Source: a bacterium
GTDB lineage: Bacteria; ARS69
Length of the DNA stretch: 40,402 nucleotides
Reading direction: 5' to 3'
NCBI GenBank assembly: GCA_025774865.1
Contig: JALGZO010000206.1
Span: 1-40,402, forward strand
Under the pieces are notes generated by a model that saw only the letters and a program-made list of their open reading frames with translations, was not told where the DNA came from and made no database searches. Position numbers and translations under genes: made by a program. Of this stretch, positions 9,386-17,845 are shown piece by piece (position 1 is the stretch's first letter; the number at the start of each line of letters is the position of its first letter).

Positions 9386-10573
9386 ATGTCGAAGGACCGC
9401 GAGGCGGTCATCGTCGGTGCGGCCAGGACCGCGATCGGCAAGTTCAACGGGACGCTCTCCAGCACACCTGCCACGAAGCTCGGCGCCGCAGCCATCCGAG
9501 CGGCCGTGGAGCGCGCCAGCGTGGCGCCCGATCGCGTCGAGGACGTGATCATGGGCAATGTCCTCTCCGCGGGCGTCGGGCAGGCGCCGGCCCGGCAGGC
9601 CGCGATCCACGGCGGCATTCCGGCGTCGGTCGGGGCAATGACGATCAACAAGGTCTGCGGCTCGGGCCTGAAGGCCGTGTCCCTGGCTGCCCAGGCGATC
9701 CGCGCGGGTGACGCTTCCTGCGTCGTGGCGGGAGGCATGGAGAACATGTCGATGGCTCCGTACCTGGCGCCCGGCGCTCGCACCGGATACCGGCTCGGGG
9801 ACGGCAAGCTCGTGGATTCCATGGTGCACGACGGCTTGTGGGACTCATTCAACGATTTCCACATGGGGTCGACGGGTGAGCTCGTCGCCGAGAAGTACGA
9901 GATCGGCCGCGAGGAGCAGGACGAGTACGCGTACCAGAGTCACATGAAAGCGGCCGCGGCGCAGAAGACGGGGAAGTTCAAGGACGAGATCGTTCCCTTC
10001 GAAGTGCCGCAACGAAAGCGCGATCCGATCTCCTTCGACCTTGACGAAGCCGTTCGTCCCGACACGAGCGTAGAAGCGCTCAGCCAGCTCAGGCCGGCGT
10101 TCCAGAAGGGCGGCACCGTTACTGCCGGCAACGCGCCCGGCGTCAACGACGCGGGGTCCGCGGTGGTCGTGATGTCGGAGGCGGCGGCAGAACAGGACGG
10201 GGTGAAGCCGCTGGCCCGGATCATCGACTACGCCGTCGGCGGCATGGAGCCCGAGTGGGTGATGATGGCCCCCGTCGACGCCGTCTCGAAGCTCCTGAAG
10301 AAGACGGGGATGTCGATCGGCGACTTCGACCTGATCGAGCTGAACGAGGCCTTCTCGGTGCAGGCCATGGCGGTCACGCGCAAGATCGAAGCGGATCCGG
10401 AGAGGGTGAACGTGAACGGCGGGGCGGTCGCTCTGGGGCATCCGATCGGCTGCTCGGGGGCGCGGATCCTCGTCACGCTGCTTCACGCGATGAAGGACCG
10501 CGGGGCCAAGAAGGGACTGGCCGCGTTGTGCCTCGGCGGCGGCAACGCCGTGGCGCTCGCCGTCGAGATGTGA
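9386..10573 (+). CDS. acetyl-CoA acetyltransferase (thiolase)
   Basis: A 395-residue thiolase that splits acetoacetyl-CoA into two acetyl-CoA or runs in reverse. The nucleophile is Cys91 in [11 protein letters not shown], His352 is in [10 protein letters not shown], and the second catalytic Cys382 is in ALCLGGGNA. Length and spacing match biosynthetic-type (AtoB/PhaA) enzymes. ATG at 9386 has AAAGGA at 9373-9378. The stop overlaps the next small gene by GTGA. A second thiolase is encoded at 32614-33825; this copy, placed in the butyryl-CoA operon, is the better candidate for acetoacetyl-CoA. Confidence 0.95.
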   Translation: MSKDREAVIVGAARTAIGKFNGTLSSTPATKLGAAAIRAAVERASVAPDRVEDVIMGNVLSAGVGQAPARQAAIHGGIPASVGAMTINKVCGSGLKAVSLAAQAIRAGDASCVVAGGMENMSMAPYLAPGARTGYRLGDGKLVDSMVHDGLWDSFNDFHMGSTGELVAEKYEIGREEQDEYAYQSHMKAAAAQKTGKFKDEIVPFEVPQRKRDPISFDLDEAVRPDTSVEALSQLRPAFQKGGTVTAGNAPGVNDAGSAVVVMSEAAAEQDGVKPLARIIDYAVGGMEPEWVMMAPVDAVSKLLKKTGMSIGDFDLIELNEAFSVQAMAVTRKIEADPERVNVNGGAVALGHPIGCSGARILVTLLHAMKDRGAKKGLAALCLGGGNAVALAVEM

Positions 10574-10908
10574 GAGCGCGGCTCGTTCGGGTCCTGCTCC
10601 TCGTCGTCGTGGTGGAGGCGGCCGCGTGTATCGCGCTCGGCCCGTCCGGGCGACGGCTGCGAACGTTCATCGATTGGCTCACGATCGATGGAATCGTGCT
10701 CGCGTTGACCGGGGCGTTTCTGGTGGTCGACCGGCCGTTCCTCGCGGCACGTGCGCTGACGATGGGAAAGTCGGACCCTCGAGATCCTGTCGAGCGGAAT
10801 CGGTTCCGGTCGCTGGGCTGGTTCGTCCTTCTGCTCGGGGGAGTATTCTACGGAACGGCGGCCCTGCTCTGGGCCGCGCGAGGAGGAACCCATGGGATCG
10901 ACGGCTGA
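10570..10908 (+). CDS. small membrane protein of unknown function
   Basis: I do not recognise this 112-residue protein. It begins with GTG in a GTGA overlap with the thiolase stop and ends 17 nt inside the strong ribosome site and start of the next gene, so it is embedded in the acyl-CoA operon. Three hydrophobic segments are visible, at about residues 6-24, 39-54 and 81-101, separated by short basic loops, which suggests an inner-membrane protein. No catalytic motif, heme site or cysteine pair is seen. The frame stays open exactly through the intergenic space and the codon pattern (G/C at third positions) looks coding. A role in the neighbouring pathway is only suggested by position. Confidence 0.7.
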   Translation: MRARLVRVLLLVVVVEAAACIALGPSGRRLRTFIDWLTIDGIVLALTGAFLVVDRPFLAARALTMGKSDPRDPVERNRFRSLGWFVLLLGGVFYGTAALLWAARGGTHGIDG

Positions 10909-11785
10909 GGCGAAGACGAAGGAGAGGAAGAGCAGCATGACCTTCGAGAAGACCAGCGTGATCGGCGCGGGCACGATGGGCAACGGGATCGCCCAGATTC
11001 TCGCCGTGTCCGGCCGGCATGTGCAGCTCGTAGACGTCAGCCGGCCCGCCCTCGAGAAGGCCGTCGCGAAGATCGGAAAGAGCCTCGCGAAGTTCGTGGA
11101 GAAAGGGAAGATCACGGATGAGGAGCGGGGCGCGGCGCTCGAGCGGATCGAGACGTCCGGCGACCTGGAGGCCGCGAGAGGCTCCGGCCTCGTCGTCGAG
11201 GCCGTCGTCGAGAGCCTTCCCACGAAGCTCGGCATCTTCGCCCAGCTTGCCGAAGTCGTGGCGCCGGACGCCATTCTGGCGAGCAACACCAGCTCGATCT
11301 CGATCACCGAGCTCTCCCGGCACACCGAAAACTCCGAGCGCGTCGTCGGCATGCACTTCATGAATCCGGTTCCGGTCATGAAGCTCGTGGAGGTGGTGCG
11401 GGGTCTGAACACGTCGGACGAAGCGGTCCGTGCGGTCGTCGAGACGGCGGAGGCGCTCGGCAAAGTGCCCGTGGTCGTGAACGACTACCCCGGCTTCGTG
11501 TCGAACCGCGTGCTCATGCCCATGATCAACGAGGCGATCTACTGTCTCATGGAGGGTGTCGCCGACGCAGAGGGCATCGACACGGTCATGAAGCTCGGCA
11601 TGGCGCACCCGATGGGTCCGCTCGCGCTCGCCGATCTCATCGGCCTCGACGTCTGCCTCAGCATTCTTCAGGTGCTGCACGAGGGGTTCGGTGATCCCAA
11701 GTACCGGGCCTGCCCGCTGCTCAAGAACATGGTCGCGGCCGGGAAGCTCGGGCGAAAGTCGGGCGAGGGGTTCTACCCGTACTGA
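10892..11785 (+). CDS. hbd: 3-hydroxybutyryl-CoA dehydrogenase
   Basis: A 297-residue NAD(P)-dependent enzyme that interconverts 3-hydroxybutyryl-CoA and acetoacetyl-CoA. The nucleotide-binding motif GAGTMGNGIAQ lies near residues 25-35. SNTSSISIT and GMHFMNPVPVMKLVEVV carry the catalytic Ser, His and Glu, and HPMGPLALADLIGLD the C-terminal signature. Two starts compete: ATG at 10892 with a perfect AGGAGG (10881-10886), and ATG at 10937 with GGAGAGG. The first adds a charged 15-residue leader not typical of the family but has the stronger ribosome site. It is the last gene of the operon. The matching enoyl-CoA hydratase is absent from the window. Confidence 0.94.
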   Translation: MGSTAEAKTKERKSSMTFEKTSVIGAGTMGNGIAQILAVSGRHVQLVDVSRPALEKAVAKIGKSLAKFVEKGKITDEERGAALERIETSGDLEAARGSGLVVEAVVESLPTKLGIFAQLAEVVAPDAILASNTSSISITELSRHTENSERVVGMHFMNPVPVMKLVEVVRGLNTSDEAVRAVVETAEALGKVPVVVNDYPGFVSNRVLMPMINEAIYCLMEGVADAEGIDTVMKLGMAHPMGPLALADLIGLDVCLSILQVLHEGFGDPKYRACPLLKNMVAAGKLGRKSGEGFYPY

Positions 11786-11794
11786 CCGTGGTTA

Positions 11795-11816
11795 CTCGCG
11801 ATTCCGGGAACGCGAG
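11795..11816. terminator. weak hairpin between convergent genes
   Basis: Perfect 6-bp arms CTCGCG (11795-11800) and CGCGAG (11811-11816) enclose a 10-nt loop, in the 59-nt gap where hbd (+) and the RapA-like gene (-) converge. The location fits a two-way terminator. No run of T follows on either strand, so a classical intrinsic terminator is not supported. Confidence 0.28.
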
Positions 11817-11844
11817 GTTGCCGGAGGCGCGAGGACCGGAGCAA

Positions 11845-14217
11845 CTACGCCGTGAATCGGACCCCGGCGACGGCGACGAGGTCTCCGTCGATCTCGAGCC
11901 GCGACAGGAGCCCACGCACGCGATCCGCCCAACGCGGCTCGCCCCAGACCGCCGCGGGAATCTCGCGGAGCTTCGTGCGGGGGTTCTGGACGGCGGCGAC
12001 CCACGCGGGGCGCGGCTGCCCGTCGAGGTCGCACGCGAAGAGTTCGAAGTCCGGTCCATCCTTCGCGACCATGAGGACGCCGGTGCCCGGCGGATCGCCG
12101 GGGACCTCTATCAGAGCGAGCTGTCCGCGCGTGCCGTCCCGGAGCTCGGCCAGTACACCTTCCACGAGCGGATGTCCGGTGGCCAGAAAGTCGAGCGACT
12201 CCCGGTGGACCGCCTCCTCCCGGTCGAACGTTCCGAGCCAGCGTGAGCCAGGCGGCACGGCGTGGAGCGTCTCGACCGTCGCCTGTCCTCCGAACTCGAG
12301 ATACCAGCACGCGACTCCGGGCTTCGGCTCTATTTCGAAGCCGAACTGACGGCACGCTTCGAGCACGACGGACGCCGTCCGATGCTCGAGATCCTCCGGA
12401 ACGAGCTCGAGAATCCCGGGCGCGAGCTCGGTCCGGTACGCGCTCCGGTGAAGGTCGTGGTACACGGAGCGGACGACGCGTTCGCGCGCCTCGTGGGTTT
12501 CCTGCACGATCCCGTCGATGTCGAGGTTGCCGCCCGACGTCGCGAGTGCGTCCCGGATCGCCTCGACCACGTGCGAGAGTGCGCGGTCGAGACCGCCGAG
12601 CGGGTCCCGGAAGATCCCGAGTGCCTCGTAGAGCCGGCAGACCTGCGCGCCGAACCCTTCGGCCGGCCGGAAGTAGACGATCTCCACCGGGATTCGGCGA
12701 TTGATGCGGTCGAGGCGCCCGATCCGCTGCTCCACGAGCAGGGGGTCCCACGGCAGATCGAACATCACGAGCCGCTTCGCGAACTGGAAGTTGCGTCCCT
12801 CGCCCCCCGACTCCGTCGCGATGAGGAAGTTCGGCCCGTCGGACTCCGCGAACCGCGCGACTTCGAGATCTCGCTGGGCCGGAGACAGGTCCTCGTGGAA
12901 GACCGCGATGCGCCGGCTCGTCCAGTATTCCAGCTCCTTCTTGAGGAAGATCAGCGACTCTCGCTCTCCGACGAAGATCAGGGACTTCTCGCCTCTCTTG
13001 TCCCACTTCTTCGCCTCACGCCCCAGCCACTGGATCCGCGGGTCCTCCCGTCCGAGCGGCTCGGCGAGAGCACGCGCGAGGCGCTCGAGCCGGGCGGCCT
13101 CTTGCACGGGCGTGCCCCCCTTCGCGGACATCGCCTCGAGCTCCTTGGCCTCGCGGGCCGGGAAGGGGGGGAGGTCCACCGGGAACGGCTCGCGCGGGGG
13201 AAGACCGCCGATGTCGATGCGGCGAGTCGCGCTCGTACAGGGGTAGAGCGGCGTCCCGTCGTCGAGGTTTCGGCGGAACGCGTCCCAGGAGTCGAACTCC
13301 TCGGGGCGCAGGAGCTGCATCAATCGAAAGAAGCCGTGGGCGTCGGCCTCGAGCGGCGTGGCCGACAGAAGCAGCAAGTGCTCGGTCGTTTCGCAGAGGG
13401 GGGCGATCGTTCGGTATTCCGGCGAGCCGGCGGTCCCCTCCCGTCGACGGAGTCGGTGCGCCTCGTCGACGACGACGAGGTCCGGCTGTGACGAGACCGC
13501 GAGCCGCGCGAGGGATGCGTCTTCCACGAGATCTTCGAGCGCTACGACCGCCCTATCGTAGACGTCGAACGGATTGAAGCCGGGCCCCTGCTCGCGGCGC
13601 ACGTCCTGCCGGCGATCGTCGTCGACGAGGACGAACACCTGGTGGAACTTCCGATAGAGCTCCCCGAGCCATTGCACGACGAGGGCGCGCGGGGCGACGA
13701 CGAGAACGCGCTCGAGCTCGGCGGTCCGCACGAGGTGGTTGAGGATCAGACAGGCCTCGACCGTCTTGCCGAGTCCGACCTCGTCCGCCAGGAGCCAACG
13801 CACCGGCAGCTGTGCGGTCGCGACGCGAGCCACATGAAGCTGGTGGGGGAAGAGCTCGATTCGACCGCCGAGGAAGGATCCCAGGCCGGTGGACTCGCGG
13901 AGCTTCATCAGGTGAAGCGCGTCGAGCCGGTTGCGGAACGCCTCGAAAGCCTCGACGTCGAGGCGGGCCAGCCGCTCGACGATGTTCTCCTGGAAATCCT
14001 CGAGCCAGCGCTCCGGATCCGCTCCCGGCCGGAGCGTGAGTGGCACGAGCGGATGGCCCGCGACGGCGAACTGGAGCGTGCTCCCGTGATTCGGGAATTC
14101 GATCGTCATCCGGTTGCCCGACACTTCCTGAACGAGTCCCGGACCGAGCTCCCGATTGTAGGGATGGAGCACCTTGTCGCCGGGCTGGAGCGTATGGGTC
14201 GGGGACTTGGGAGTCAT
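11845..14217 (-). CDS. RapA-like SNF2-family ATPase/helicase
   Basis: A 790-residue Swi2/Snf2 ATPase resembling RapA (HepA), which recycles RNA polymerase on DNA. A short N-terminal domain (about 10-60, [17 protein letters not shown]) resembles the RapA Tudor/KOW-like region. The DNA translocase follows: FPHQLHVA, Walker [11 protein letters not shown] (143-152), DEAH (251-254) and LLLLSATP. The C-terminal helicase half has [19 protein letters not shown] and [10 protein letters not shown]. It is shorter than E. coli RapA (968 residues), mostly in the region after the motor. The start ATG at 14217 gives the conserved N-terminus; the ribosome site is weak (GAGG very close). It is divergent from thyA. 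RapA orthology is probable; another RapA-type translocase is possible. Confidence 0.85.
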   Translation of the reverse strand: MTPKSPTHTLQPGDKVLHPYNRELGPGLVQEVSGNRMTIEFPNHGSTLQFAVAGHPLVPLTLRPGADPERWLEDFQENIVERLARLDVEAFEAFRNRLDALHLMKLRESTGLGSFLGGRIELFPHQLHVARVATAQLPVRWLLADEVGLGKTVEACLILNHLVRTAELERVLVVAPRALVVQWLGELYRKFHQVFVLVDDDRRQDVRREQGPGFNPFDVYDRAVVALEDLVEDASLARLAVSSQPDLVVVDEAHRLRRREGTAGSPEYRTIAPLCETTEHLLLLSATPLEADAHGFFRLMQLLRPEEFDSWDAFRRNLDDGTPLYPCTSATRRIDIGGLPPREPFPVDLPPFPAREAKELEAMSAKGGTPVQEAARLERLARALAEPLGREDPRIQWLGREAKKWDKRGEKSLIFVGERESLIFLKKELEYWTSRRIAVFHEDLSPAQRDLEVARFAESDGPNFLIATESGGEGRNFQFAKRLVMFDLPWDPLLVEQRIGRLDRINRRIPVEIVYFRPAEGFGAQVCRLYEALGIFRDPLGGLDRALSHVVEAIRDALATSGGNLDIDGIVQETHEARERVVRSVYHDLHRSAYRTELAPGILELVPEDLEHRTASVVLEACRQFGFEIEPKPGVACWYLEFGGQATVETLHAVPPGSRWLGTFDREEAVHRESLDFLATGHPLVEGVLAELRDGTRGQLALIEVPGDPPGTGVLMVAKDGPDFELFACDLDGQPRPAWVAAVQNPRTKLREIPAAVWGEPRWADRVRGLLSRLEIDGDLVAVAGVRFTA

Positions 14218-14311
14218 GGCCTCGCGAAGAAGTGAAGGGAGTCGTGCCGAACTCCAAGGGATCACATCCTGCGACTCCGATCCAGCGATTTCGAGCGCCC
14301 TCGGTGGCCCG

Positions 14312-14341
14312 TTGCCAAGGGTGGGGGATCGGAGAGATACT
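14312..14341 (+). promoter_or_regulatory. candidate sigma70 promoter for thyA-folA
   Basis: TTGCCA (14312-14317, 5 of 6 match to the -35 consensus), an 18-nt spacer, and GATACT (14336-14341, 4 of 6 match to the -10). It lies in the 160-nt divergent gap between the RapA-like gene and thyA, with a predicted start about 30 nt before the thyA TTG. No clear promoter was seen for the opposite strand. Confidence 0.45.
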
Positions 14342-14377
14342 GCGTCGGGGAATCCCGTTCCCGCTCGGAGGAGCTCG

Positions 14378-15172
14378 TTGCGCCCGTACCTCGACCTCTT
14401 GCAGCGCATCCTCGACGACGGTGTCCGGCGCGAAGAGCGGACCGGTACGGGCACGCTGAGTGTCTTCGGCCACCAGATGCGCTTCGATCTGGCCACCGGA
14501 TTCCCTCTGGTCACGACGAAGAAGCTCCACGTCAAGTCGATCGTGCACGAGCTCCTCTGGTTTCTGCGGGGGGATACGAACGTCCGATCGCTCCAGGAAG
14601 CCGGCGTGAGCATCTGGGACGAGTGGGCCGACGAGAGAGGCGAGCTCGGACCCGTTTACGGCCACCAGTGGCGGTCGTGGGCGACGCCGGACGGCGGCTC
14701 GATCGACCAGCTCGCCGAGCTGCTGCGAGCGATTCGGGAAACACCCCACTCCCGGCGCCATCTCGTGAGCGCCTGGAACGTCGCTGACCTCGATCGGATG
14801 GCGTTGCCGCCCTGTCATGTGATGTTCCAGTTCTACGTCGCCAACGGGAGGCTCTCCTGTCAGCTCTACCAACGGAGCGCCGATGTGTTTCTCGGCGTGC
14901 CCTTCAACATCGCCTCCTACGCGTTGCTGACGCACCTGATCGCCCGCACCACGGATCTGGATCCCGGTGAGTTCGTTCTCACGCTGGGCGACGCTCACCT
15001 CTATTTGAATCACGTCGAGCAGGCCCGGTGCCAGCTGGGTCGCGACCCTCGCCCATCGCCTCGGCTCGAGCTCGATCCGGACGTGCGCGATCTCTTCGAG
15101 TTCCGTTACGAGCACGTTCGGCTCCGGGACTACGATCCGCACCCGCCCATCAAGGCGGCCGTCGCCGTATGA
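14378..15172 (+). CDS. thyA: thymidylate synthase
   Basis: Makes dTMP from dUMP with methylene-tetrahydrofolate. Starting at the TTG at 14378, preceded by CGGAGGAG (14366-14373), the protein has 264 residues, exactly the length of E. coli ThyA, and the catalytic cysteine falls at Cys146 ([12 protein letters not shown]). Other signatures are [56 protein letters not shown] and DPHPPIKA near the end. There is no in-frame ATG before the conserved N-terminus. It overlaps folA by ATGA, a common arrangement because ThyA produces dihydrofolate that FolA reduces. Confidence 0.98.
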   Translation: MRPYLDLLQRILDDGVRREERTGTGTLSVFGHQMRFDLATGFPLVTTKKLHVKSIVHELLWFLRGDTNVRSLQEAGVSIWDEWADERGELGPVYGHQWRSWATPDGGSIDQLAELLRAIRETPHSRRHLVSAWNVADLDRMALPPCHVMFQFYVANGRLSCQLYQRSADVFLGVPFNIASYALLTHLIARTTDLDPGEFVLTLGDAHLYLNHVEQARCQLGRDPRPSPRLELDPDVRDLFEFRYEHVRLRDYDPHPPIKAAVAV

Positions 15173-15660
15173 TCCTCTCCTGCATCGCGGCGATGTCGGA
15201 GAACGGAATCATCGGACGCGACAACCGGATTCCGTGGCGCCTCCCTTCCGATCTCGCGCACTTCAAGCGGACGACGATGGGTCACACCATCGTCATGGGG
15301 CGCAAGACGTGGGAGTCGATCGGCCGGAAGCCGTTGCCGGGCCGGCGTCACATCGTGATCAGCGCTCAGGATCCCTACCCGGTGCCGCCGGAGGTCGTCG
15401 TGGTGGGCTCCTGGGAGGAAGCGATGGATCGAGCCTCCGATGAGGACGAAGTATTCATCGTGGGAGGAGCGAGCCTCTACGAGCCCGCAGTGGCCGTGGC
15501 GGAACGGATCTACCTCACGGTCGTTCACGCCGAGGTGGAGGGTGACGTTCACTTTCCGGTGATCGAGCTTTCCCGTTTCCGCCTCGTGTCGGAAGACCGA
15601 CACGAGCCCGACGACAAGAACGAGTTCGCGCACACGTTTCGCTTGTACGAGAGGATTTGA
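15169..15660 (+). CDS. folA: dihydrofolate reductase
   Basis: A 163-residue NADPH-dependent reductase that regenerates tetrahydrofolate from the dihydrofolate released by ThyA. Motifs: [18 protein letters not shown] (Met20-loop region with Trp and the substrate-pocket stretch), [14 protein letters not shown] with the active-site Asp, [16 protein letters not shown] (NADPH site), FIVGGASLY, and the C-terminal RLYER. The start ATG shares ATGA with the thyA stop, so the pair is translationally coupled. Confidence 0.97.
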   Translation: MILSCIAAMSENGIIGRDNRIPWRLPSDLAHFKRTTMGHTIVMGRKTWESIGRKPLPGRRHIVISAQDPYPVPPEVVVVGSWEEAMDRASDEDEVFIVGGASLYEPAVAVAERIYLTVVHAEVEGDVHFPVIELSRFRLVSEDRHEPDDKNEFAHTFRLYERI

Positions 15661-15714
15661 TCCGCGACCTACCGTCAGAGACCGCCATCAGAGTATTCGA
15701 AAGGAGCTTCCCCG

Positions 15715-16680
15715 TTGAGTATTCCTCTTTCCAATGCACGAGTCGGCATCTACGTCGACGGTTCGAACGTGTCCATAAACGGTGGCCACGGGATGCGGTA
15801 CGATGTCCTACGCGAATTCGCCACCCGCGACGGCGCCGAGGCCGTCCGAATGAACCTCTACGTATCGTACGACGAAGACCGCGCGGCGACGGACGCCGCC
15901 TACCGCAAGGGCCAGGAGAACTTCTGTTCCGTGCTGCGGGACTTCGGCTACAAGGTGATCCAGAAACGGGTGCGCTGGTATACCGACGAGTCGGGGAACC
16001 GGTTCGGCAAGGCGAACTCGGATCTCGACATGGCGGTCGACGCTCTCTTGCAGTCCGAGAATCTGGAGCGAGTTCTTCTCGCGACGGGCGACGGTGACTT
16101 CGTCCAGGTAGTGCGGGCGCTGCAGAATGGGGGGTGCCGGGTGGAGGTCGTCGCGTTCGAGAACGTGTCGCAGGCCCTGCGGGAGGAAGCCGACATGTTC
16201 CTCTCCGGGTATCTGATCCCGAACCTTCTGCCGATGCCGCAGCAGGCGGAGCGGTCGGCGTGGGGCGAGATCGGGAACCGTGTCCGCGGCGTGTGCTACA
16301 ACCACAGTGGCAAGGGGTACGGGTTCCTTCGCTACCTTCGTCAGGTGGGACCGGGTCTTTGGATCACGGATTCGCGCCACCCCGACTCCCCGTACCAGAC
16401 GGTCTTCTTCCACGATTCGCAGCTGCCGCGTAACGTACCGTTCCACCAGCTGCCGAGCCGCCATCTGATCTTCGAGTTCGAACTGATCGAGTCCGACCGA
16501 TACGAGGATGACATGCAGGCGGTCAACCTGCGGCTCGTGAGTGGGCAGGTTCGCGGCGGACGGGCACTCGACCGGGCCCCCGAAGCGGAGGAAGCGGACG
16601 GGAACGCCGCGGAGGGACCGAACGGAGAGGCGGATGAGGGCGAGGTGGAAGACGAGACGAAAGAGGAAGTCGCGGAGTGA
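15715..16680 (+). CDS. NYN-domain (LabA/DUF88) nuclease-like protein with cold-shock-like C-terminus
   Basis: A 321-residue protein starting at TTG 15715, with AAGGAG at 15701-15706. Residues about 9-170 form a NYN (PIN-like) domain: VGIYVDGSNVS (Asp15), KANSDLDMAVDALL (Asp103, Asp105, Asp109) and LLATGDGDF (Asp126, Asp128), the acidic set expected for metal-dependent RNA cleavage. Residues about 187-277 look like a diverged cold-shock OB-fold: GKGYGFLRYL, TVFFHDSQL, and FEFELIE...MQAVNLRLV in the right order. An acidic tail (286-321) ends it. An RNA nuclease with its own RNA-binding domain is the inferred role. It sits 54 nt after folA with no visible promoter, so it may be co-transcribed. 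Confidence 0.85.
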   Translation: MSIPLSNARVGIYVDGSNVSINGGHGMRYDVLREFATRDGAEAVRMNLYVSYDEDRAATDAAYRKGQENFCSVLRDFGYKVIQKRVRWYTDESGNRFGKANSDLDMAVDALLQSENLERVLLATGDGDFVQVVRALQNGGCRVEVVAFENVSQALREEADMFLSGYLIPNLLPMPQQAERSAWGEIGNRVRGVCYNHSGKGYGFLRYLRQVGPGLWITDSRHPDSPYQTVFFHDSQLPRNVPFHQLPSRHLIFEFELIESDRYEDDMQAVNLRLVSGQVRGGRALDRAPEAEEADGNAAEGPNGEADEGEVEDETKEEVAE

Positions 16681-16686
16681 GACCCG

Positions 16687-17049
16687 TCAGAGGCTGAACG
16701 ATTCGCCGCAGCCGCAGGTACCCTTCGCTTGAGGGTTGGTCCAGACGAAACGCTGGCTCATCAGCTCGGACTTGAAATCGAGCGTGGAGTTCTTCAGGAA
16801 GACGATGGACCGTGGATCGATGAAGACGGTCACTCCGTGCTGCGTGGTCACGTAGTCCCCGTCCCGCGGGCCGTCGGCCTCGTAGCTCATCGCGTACGTG
16901 GCGCCGGAGCAGCCGCCGCCCTTGACCTGCACCCGCAGCGCCTGGCCTTCGCAGCCCTCCCGCTCGCCGCGACGTGCAATCGCCTCGGCGGCGGCCTCGG
17001 TGATCGTGATCGGGGCTTGTGGGTTGCCCTTCTCGGATCCGACGCTCAT
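16687..17049 (-). CDS. A-type iron-sulfur carrier (HesB/IscA/ErpA/SufA family)
   Basis: A 120-residue carrier that receives Fe-S clusters from the SUF scaffold and passes them to target proteins. The three conserved cysteines are present: Cys47 in GGGCSGATY, and Cys112 and Cys114 in GTCGCGESF. ATG at 17049 is preferred because GAGG lies 6 nt before it; an in-frame ATG at 17064 would add five residues (MSEVP). It is divergent from a small ferredoxin and close to the suf operon, which lacks its own sufA, so it probably fills that role. SufA, ErpA and IscA cannot be told apart by motif alone. Confidence 0.94.
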   Translation of the reverse strand: MSVGSEKGNPQAPITITEAAAEAIARRGEREGCEGQALRVQVKGGGCSGATYAMSYEADGPRDGDYVTTQHGVTVFIDPRSIVFLKNSTLDFKSELMSQRFVWTNPQAKGTCGCGESFSL

Positions 17050-17103
17050 CGGCACCTCGCTCATGGCTCGGGACGGGGCTCGGGCCCGCCGCCGGTTCGA
17101 ACG

Positions 17104-17132
17104 ACGTTACGAACGGCTGAACGCCTGGTCAA
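17104..17132 (-). promoter_or_regulatory. candidate sigma70 promoter for the A-type carrier gene
   Basis: On the minus strand, TTGACC (17127-17132, 5 of 6 match) is followed after exactly 17 nt by TAACGT (17104-17109, 3 of 6). Transcription would begin near 17097, about 48 nt before the ATG at 17049. It lies in the 153-nt divergent gap shared with the ferredoxin gene, whose own promoter I could not identify. Confidence 0.45.
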
Positions 17133-17202
17133 CCGGGCTCCGCACGGATGTGTTACGCTCCGTCCCGGCTCGATCGGCAACCCCACAACCCGTAGGAGTG
17201 AC

Positions 17203-17445
17203 ATGTCGGACCCCGAACGCCGAATCGGCGACCTGACGGTGAAGATCGAACGTGATTCCTGCATCGGCTCCGGAAACTGTATCAAGGTCGCCCAGAGTGT
17301 CTTCGAGCTCGACGACGAAAGTGTCGTGGTCTTTCGGGACGGCCAGCCGCCGCCGGACCGGGCGATGGTCGTGGAAGCCTGCCAGAACTGCCCGGTGGAG
17401 GCGCTCGTCGTGATCGACGAAAAGGGAAACCGGATCGTGCCGTAG
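17203..17445 (+). CDS. small ferredoxin, probably [3Fe-4S] type
   Basis: An 80-residue ferredoxin. The cluster motif is CIGSGNC (a Cx5C pattern in which the usual central cysteine of CxxCxxC is Ser), and later CQNCPVEAL supplies CP. Loss of the central cysteine is the mark of [3Fe-4S] ferredoxins that often serve cytochromes P450 and other oxidoreductases, though four cysteines in total leave a [4Fe-4S] cluster possible. ATG at 17203 has AGGAG at 17194-17198. It is divergent from the A-type carrier and ends 14 nt from the convergent sufT, so it is flanked on both sides by iron-sulfur assembly genes. No P450 is in the window. Confidence 0.88.
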   Translation: MSDPERRIGDLTVKIERDSCIGSGNCIKVAQSVFELDDESVVVFRDGQPPPDRAMVVEACQNCPVEALVVIDEKGNRIVP

Positions 17446-17459
17446 GATCCCGCCGGCAC

Positions 17460-17813
17460 TCAGAACATCCCCAGCTCGAGCCTCGCGGCCTCGGACATGA
17501 GCTCCGGCGTCCAGATGGGCTCCCAGACGATGTCCACCTGCACCGTCTCGATACCTTCGATGGCCTCCAGCCGCCCCTTCACGTCGATGGGAATCGTCTC
17601 GGCCGCCGGGCAAGCCGGCGAAGTGAGCGTCATCTCCACCGTCGCGAGCGTCCCGTCGATGCGAACCGTGTAGACCAGGCCGAGCTCGTAGATGTCGACC
17701 GGAATCTCCGGGTCGAACACCGACTTCAGCCCGGCCACCACCAGCGCTTCCAGCTCCGGGGGGCCTGCGTAGGTCACACCGATGGAAGTCTTTCGCTCTT
17801 CGTCCTGCGACAT
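17460..17813 (-). CDS. sufT: SufT-like MIP18/DUF59 iron-sulfur assembly protein
   Basis: A 117-residue MIP18-family (DUF59) protein. VFDPEIPVDIYELGLVY is the family core and LTSPACPAAETIP carries the conserved cysteine region, ending in IVWEPIWTPELMS. Members adjacent to suf genes (SufT) help maturation of Fe-S proteins; the related PaaD works in phenylacetyl-CoA oxygenase assembly. ATG at 17813 has AAGGAG 6-7 nt upstream. It lies 32 nt downstream of sufU and is the last gene of the suf operon, which supports the SufT reading. Confidence 0.92.
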   Translation of the reverse strand: MSQDEERKTSIGVTYAGPPELEALVVAGLKSVFDPEIPVDIYELGLVYTVRIDGTLATVEMTLTSPACPAAETIPIDVKGRLEAIEGIETVQVDIVWEPIWTPELMSEAARLELGMF

Positions 17814-17845
17814 GACGACTCCTTGTTGACGACGGTGTTTTCGCG

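Noticed and set aside
12262-13491. 409-residue plus-strand open frame opposite the RapA-like gene
   Set aside because: The minus strand holds all SNF2 motifs in order; the plus frame has none.
17446-17459. Terminator between the ferredoxin and sufT
   Set aside because: Only 14 nt separate the convergent stops and no hairpin is visible there.
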